The translations under genes were made by a program, and so were the position numbers. Under the pieces are notes generated by a model. That model was given only the letters and a program-made list of their open reading frames with translations, ran no database searches and was not told where the DNA came from. Below are positions 61,035 through 64,000 of a stretch of DNA of 64,000 bases, in pieces. The DNA lies in assembly GCF_007828045.1 (NCBI RefSeq), contig NZ_VITN01000014.1:1-64000 (forward strand), written 5' to 3'. Source of the stretch: Nitrospirillum amazonense. GTDB lineage: Bacteria; Pseudomonadota; Alphaproteobacteria; Azospirillales; Azospirillaceae. Position 1 is the first letter of the stretch; each line of letters starts with the position of its first letter.

Positions 61035-62086
61035 CGGGCGGCCTCGACCTTGACGGCTGCGCCATCCTCCAACCCGTAATTGCCCAGGATGATGACCGGC
61101 AGCTCGGGGTCCAGCTTGCCGCCGCTCACTTCGGTGCCGGCCGGGCCTTCCACGCCGGTTTCGACACCCACGCGCCGGGCCTTGGCTCCCGCCAGCTGGA
61201 ACAAATAGGCGCCATCCTCATCCGTCAGCACGGCCTGCCGGGGGACGACATAGCCGTCGTGCCGGTCGGTGGTGACGGCGATGCGGGCCGGGGTGCCGGG
61301 CAGCGCGCCGCCGCCGCCCTCCAGGATGACGGTCACGTCCACCCAGCGGGTGGCGGGGTTCACCATGCCGGCGATGCCGGCCACGGTGCCAGGGAGGGCG
61401 GTGCCGGGCCCCACCATGGGCGTCACCGCCACCGGTTGACCCACCTTGATCGCGGCGACCTCGGCCGGGTCCACACCCGCCACCACGCGCACCCCCGCCC
61501 CCCGCCCCAGCCGCACCACGGGCGCGCCCGGCTGGATGCGATCACCCAGGACCACGGGGATGCTGTCGACATAGCCGTCGAAGGGGGCGGCCAGGGTTTC
61601 GGTGGCATGGTCGGTGCCCAGGCGCCGCTCCGCCTCCAGCGCGCCGCGCGCGTCCCTTTCCGCCTGCTCCGCCGCCGCCACCTGGGAATTGGTGGCCAGG
61701 TGCTGGTCGCGCAGGGCGCGCGCCCGTTCAAGCTCGCCCGTGGCGAAGATCAGGGCGGAGCGCGCCTTGGCATAGCCGGCGGCGGCCGTGGGGTCCGTCA
61801 CCAGGTCCACCAGGGGGGCGCCCTTGGCCACCGGCTGGCCCGGCCGCACCAGCACGCGGGCCACCTGCCCCGCCCGCTGGAAGCTGATGGTGACCAGGGC
61901 GTCGCTGTCCGGCGTCAGGGTGCCGTAACCACCCACGGTGACGCTGACCGCCTGGCGGGCCAGGGGGGCGGTGCGCACGGTGACGACGGCGGCCGGCTCC
62001 TCAGCGGCATGGGCGCCACCGGCCAGCGGGGTCGTGGCCAGCAGGGTCGCGACCAGCAGCGTGGCGCGCAGGGCGAACTTGGTCAT
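61031..62086 (-). CDS. RND efflux periplasmic adaptor
   Basis: A 351-residue membrane-fusion protein with a signal peptide (about 1-27). The lipoyl-like half motifs are GQPVAKGAPLVDLVTDP (about 83-99) and TLAAPFDGYVDSIPVVLGDRIQPGAPVVRLG (about 165-195), with a coiled-coil hairpin between (about 105-150). A beta-barrel domain and a C-terminal membrane-proximal domain follow. It bridges the inner-membrane pump and the outer-membrane channel. It overlaps both neighbours by 4 nt (ATGA), so the three proteins are probably made in fixed ratio. Confidence 0.92.
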   Translation of the reverse strand: MTKFALRATLLVATLLATTPLAGGAHAAEEPAAVVTVRTAPLARQAVSVTVGGYGTLTPDSDALVTISFQRAGQVARVLVRPGQPVAKGAPLVDLVTDPTAAAGYAKARSALIFATGELERARALRDQHLATNSQVAAAEQAERDARGALEAERRLGTDHATETLAAPFDGYVDSIPVVLGDRIQPGAPVVRLGRGAGVRVVAGVDPAEVAAIKVGQPVAVTPMVGPGTALPGTVAGIAGMVNPATRWVDVTVILEGGGGALPGTPARIAVTTDRHDGYVVPRQAVLTDEDGAYLFQLAGAKARRVGVETGVEGPAGTEVSGGKLDPELPVIILGNYGLEDGAAVKVEAAR

Positions 62087-63483
62087 GGGGTCGCTTTCTC
62101 GGTCGCGTCTGGGGCCGTGGCCAGGTTTTCCGGCAGGTCTCCGCCGATCAGGGTCATGAGGTTGACGCGCTGTTCCTGTACCGCCTGGTCCAGCTTCAGT
62201 GCCTCCAGCCGGTGGGACAGCAGGGCGCCCTGCAGGTCGGCGAAGGTGCGTTCATCCAGGCTGCCGGCGCGGAAAGCGGTGTCGGCGCCGGTCGCCGCCC
62301 GTTCCAGGATGGCAACGCTGTCGGCCGTCGCCTGCGCCTGGGTTTCCAGCTGGTCCAGGGCCAACAGGCCCTGGCCGACACCGGCCACCGCGGCGTCCAG
62401 ACGCGCCTGGTAGTCCTGGCGCAGCTGCTCCCGCGTTGCGCGCTGCACGGCGATGGCACCCTGGTTGCCATCGAACAGCGGCAGGCTGATGGACAGCGCC
62501 AGGCTTTGCGTCTTGACGTTGGAGGTGTCGCGGGCCCGATTGCTGCCGATGCTGAGGGTCGGAAACTGGCCCAGCACCGCCTGCCACACCGCCGCCTCCT
62601 GCGCCTGATAGCCGGCCTTCAGCGCCAGCAGGTCCGGCCGGCGGCCAGCCAATTGCGGCAGATCGGCCTGGACGCGGTCGGCCGGCGGCAGGGGCAGGTC
62701 GCTTGCCGTCAGGGGCGCCAGGGCCAGGGCGGCTGCCGGCGTCAGGCCCAGCAGGGCGTTCAGGTCCATGCGGTTGCGCAAGGCCTGCTGGTCCAGGTCA
62801 TGCAGCTGGGTTTCCACGCCGTTCAGCGCCGCCAAATCGCTGACCACGTTGGGCAAGGTTTCATCCCCCCGCCCCATGGCGGTGTTGGTGAGGCGGTAGC
62901 GGTCGGCGAACAGCCTGCGGTTGGCCTCCAGCACCGCGCGCTGGCGCTCAAAGGCCTGGGCCCGCACCACCAGCAGCCGCGCCTGGGACACCACCTGCCA
63001 TTCCTGCCACAGCAGGTCCAGATCCGCCCCGCGCAGGGTGGCCGCCGCCGCGTCCTTGCGGGAGGAGCGGGTGAGGAAGGGCATGACGTCCTGCATCAGG
63101 CCGATGGTGAAGGCGTCCATCACCGCGGGGCCCGAGGTGAGGAAGCCGTAGTCCACCGACAGCTGCGGGTTGGGCAGCAGGCCCGCCGTGAACGCCTCCG
63201 CCACCGCCACGCCATGCTGGGCGCGGGCGGCCTTCAGCTCGGGATTGCGCGCCACGGCCACCATGGCCACCGCATCGACATCCAGCGGGCGGGCTGGGTC
63301 GATCGTGTGGCGGCGCAGGGCCGGCAGGGGCATGGCGGCAGCATTGACGGTAATGCCTGCCAGGTCCCGAGCCAAGTCGGGCGCATCAGGCAAGGGGGCC
63401 GGGCTGTAGCTGGCGCAGCCGGCCAGGCAGGACAGGGCCAGCAGACTGGCCAAGCCCCTCGATGTCAAGCGTGATGGAATCAT
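62083..63483 (-). CDS. TolC-family outer-membrane efflux lipoprotein
   Basis: A 466-residue outer-membrane factor. The lipobox LAGC puts the lipidated Cys at residue 23, as in OprM/NodT/CusC types. Two repeated OEP regions with long amphipathic helices are visible (about 75-270 and 285-460), including NPELKAARAQHGVAVAE and LPNPQLSVDYGF, and a second GRRPDLLALKAGYQAQEAAVWQAVLGQFPTLSIG. It is the first gene of the efflux operon; 126 nt separate it from the beta-propeller gene and should contain the promoter. Confidence 0.92.
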   Translation of the reverse strand: MIPSRLTSRGLASLLALSCLAGCASYSPAPLPDAPDLARDLAGITVNAAAMPLPALRRHTIDPARPLDVDAVAMVAVARNPELKAARAQHGVAVAEAFTAGLLPNPQLSVDYGFLTSGPAVMDAFTIGLMQDVMPFLTRSSRKDAAAATLRGADLDLLWQEWQVVSQARLLVVRAQAFERQRAVLEANRRLFADRYRLTNTAMGRGDETLPNVVSDLAALNGVETQLHDLDQQALRNRMDLNALLGLTPAAALALAPLTASDLPLPPADRVQADLPQLAGRRPDLLALKAGYQAQEAAVWQAVLGQFPTLSIGSNRARDTSNVKTQSLALSISLPLFDGNQGAIAVQRATREQLRQDYQARLDAAVAGVGQGLLALDQLETQAQATADSVAILERAATGADTAFRAGSLDERTFADLQGALLSHRLEALKLDQAVQEQRVNLMTLIGGDLPENLATAPDATEKATP

Positions 63484-63609
63484 GCGATGCGTTCTGGAAG
63501 AAGAGGTCGCGAAATCATGGAGGCACGACGCCAGAAGACGGGACCACCCACCATTGACTTTTCAGTTAGTCTTCGACCCTCACGCATTTTTCATGGATGA
63601 CGGCCCGAT

Positions 63610-64000
63610 TCACTGGGCCGGTTCCAGCACCAGCACATGGAAGCTGCCGGGCACCATGGCCGGACGCCCGCCCGCCTTCGCAGCCTCGAAGGTCGCCGTC
63701 GGCAGATAGACGCGGCCGGTCACCGGATCCAAGGCGCCGGTGCGGGCCCCCTTCTCCGTCGGCACCACGGCGGTGACGTCGGGCACGCCCCGGGCATCCT
63801 GGCTCAGCACCGTCAGCACGCCGTCATGGCCGCATGGGATCAGGAAGCGGTGGTTCCTGGCGTCCAGGATGACGGCGTCCGCGCCCTGGCCGATGGACAT
63901 GCTGGCCAGGACATGGCCGTCGGCGGCGTTCATCGCCACGGCCCGCCCGCTGGAACAGGCGGTGACCAGGACGCCCGTGGCCGGGTCCAAGGCCAATCCG
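63610..64000 (-). CDS. YncE-like beta-propeller protein (3' part; continues beyond the window)
   Basis: The C-terminal 129 residues of a longer protein whose frame runs off the right edge. Repeats of the YVTN/YncE type are seen: ALDPATGVLVTACSSGRAVAMNAADGHVLASMSIGQGADAVILDARNHRFLIPC, then GALDPVTGRVYLPTATFE. Such proteins are usually periplasmic and may bind DNA or redox partners. It lies upstream of the efflux operon on the same strand, 126 nt away. Confidence 0.8.
   Translation of the reverse strand, partial: GLALDPATGVLVTACSSGRAVAMNAADGHVLASMSIGQGADAVILDARNHRFLIPCGHDGVLTVLSQDARGVPDVTAVVPTEKGARTGALDPVTGRVYLPTATFEAAKAGGRPAMVPGSFHVLVLEPAQ

Noticed and set aside
1-64000. CRISPR arrays, tRNA/rRNA genes, insertion sequences, prophage genes
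   Set aside because: None were seen on reading: no regularly spaced repeats, no transposase or integrase motifs, and no tRNA-like cloverleaf with a CCA-proximal stem.

Overview
The window is about 70% G+C, with densely packed genes and many TonB-dependent receptors (TBDRs), FecR/ECF pairs and sugar-degradation genes. Together with a nos cluster of nosDFYL-apbE type, this suggests an alphaproteobacterium, plausibly of the Azospirillaceae (Nitrospirillum/Niveispirillum-like). The taxonomic placement is inferred from gene content only. All functions come from reading the translations by eye; no database search was run.

Layout. (1) 1-4855: the last codons of nosZ, then nosD-nosF-nosY-nosL-apbE, each overlapping the next by 1 or 4 nt; this is the maturation module of nitrous-oxide reductase. 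The sequence just upstream of the nosZ tail does not look like NosZ. (2) 4856-6478: an ABC-F ATPase on the minus strand. (3) 6702-15008: ECF sigma factor, FecR anti-sigma factor, STN-type TBDR, flavin-dependent halogenase and an exported six-hairpin glycosidase-like protein; then a DUF29 gene on the other strand. (4) 15754-27829: a second signalling/uptake block with a TBDR, ECF sigma, FecR, a paralogous STN-TBDR, an exported HD-domain protein, a phytase-type histidine phosphatase and a Tat-exported phospholipase C. I read it as a phosphoester-scavenging locus.

(5) 27813-35765: ordinary metabolic and regulatory genes: LysR/mmsA, GNAT/XRE-cupin, SDR/LysR/DUF4865, a YcaQ-like DNA glycosylase and DUF1636. 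(6) 35915-40035: a block of visibly lower G+C with a Cys-rich exported protein, a DUF2933 protein, an isoprenylcysteine-methyltransferase-like membrane protein and a copper-type P1B ATPase; probably an acquired metal-resistance module. (7) 40117-55480: a glucuronoxylan-type utilisation locus: SGNH esterase, CE4 deacetylase, GH115 alpha-glucuronidase and GH3 beta-xylosidase/glucosidase on the minus strand; then a GntR/FCD regulator, D-mannonate dehydratase, hexuronate-type MFS transporter, an internally shortened GH35-like gene and a TBDR. Two nearly identical LacI-type palindromes sit before the GH3 operon and before the GH35-like/TBDR genes. A separate inverted operator pair sits between the GntR gene and manD. 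(8) 55636-57585: two flavin-reductase-fold proteins and a phasin-like protein. (9) 57981-63483: a three-gene RND efflux operon (TolC-type, adaptor, pump), followed at the window edge by the 3' part of a beta-propeller gene.

The strongest leads are the phosphoester locus with its exported HD protein, the shared LacI-type operators over the polysaccharide genes, the GH35-like gene that has lost its catalytic barrel, and the nosZ tail that lacks a recognisable body.
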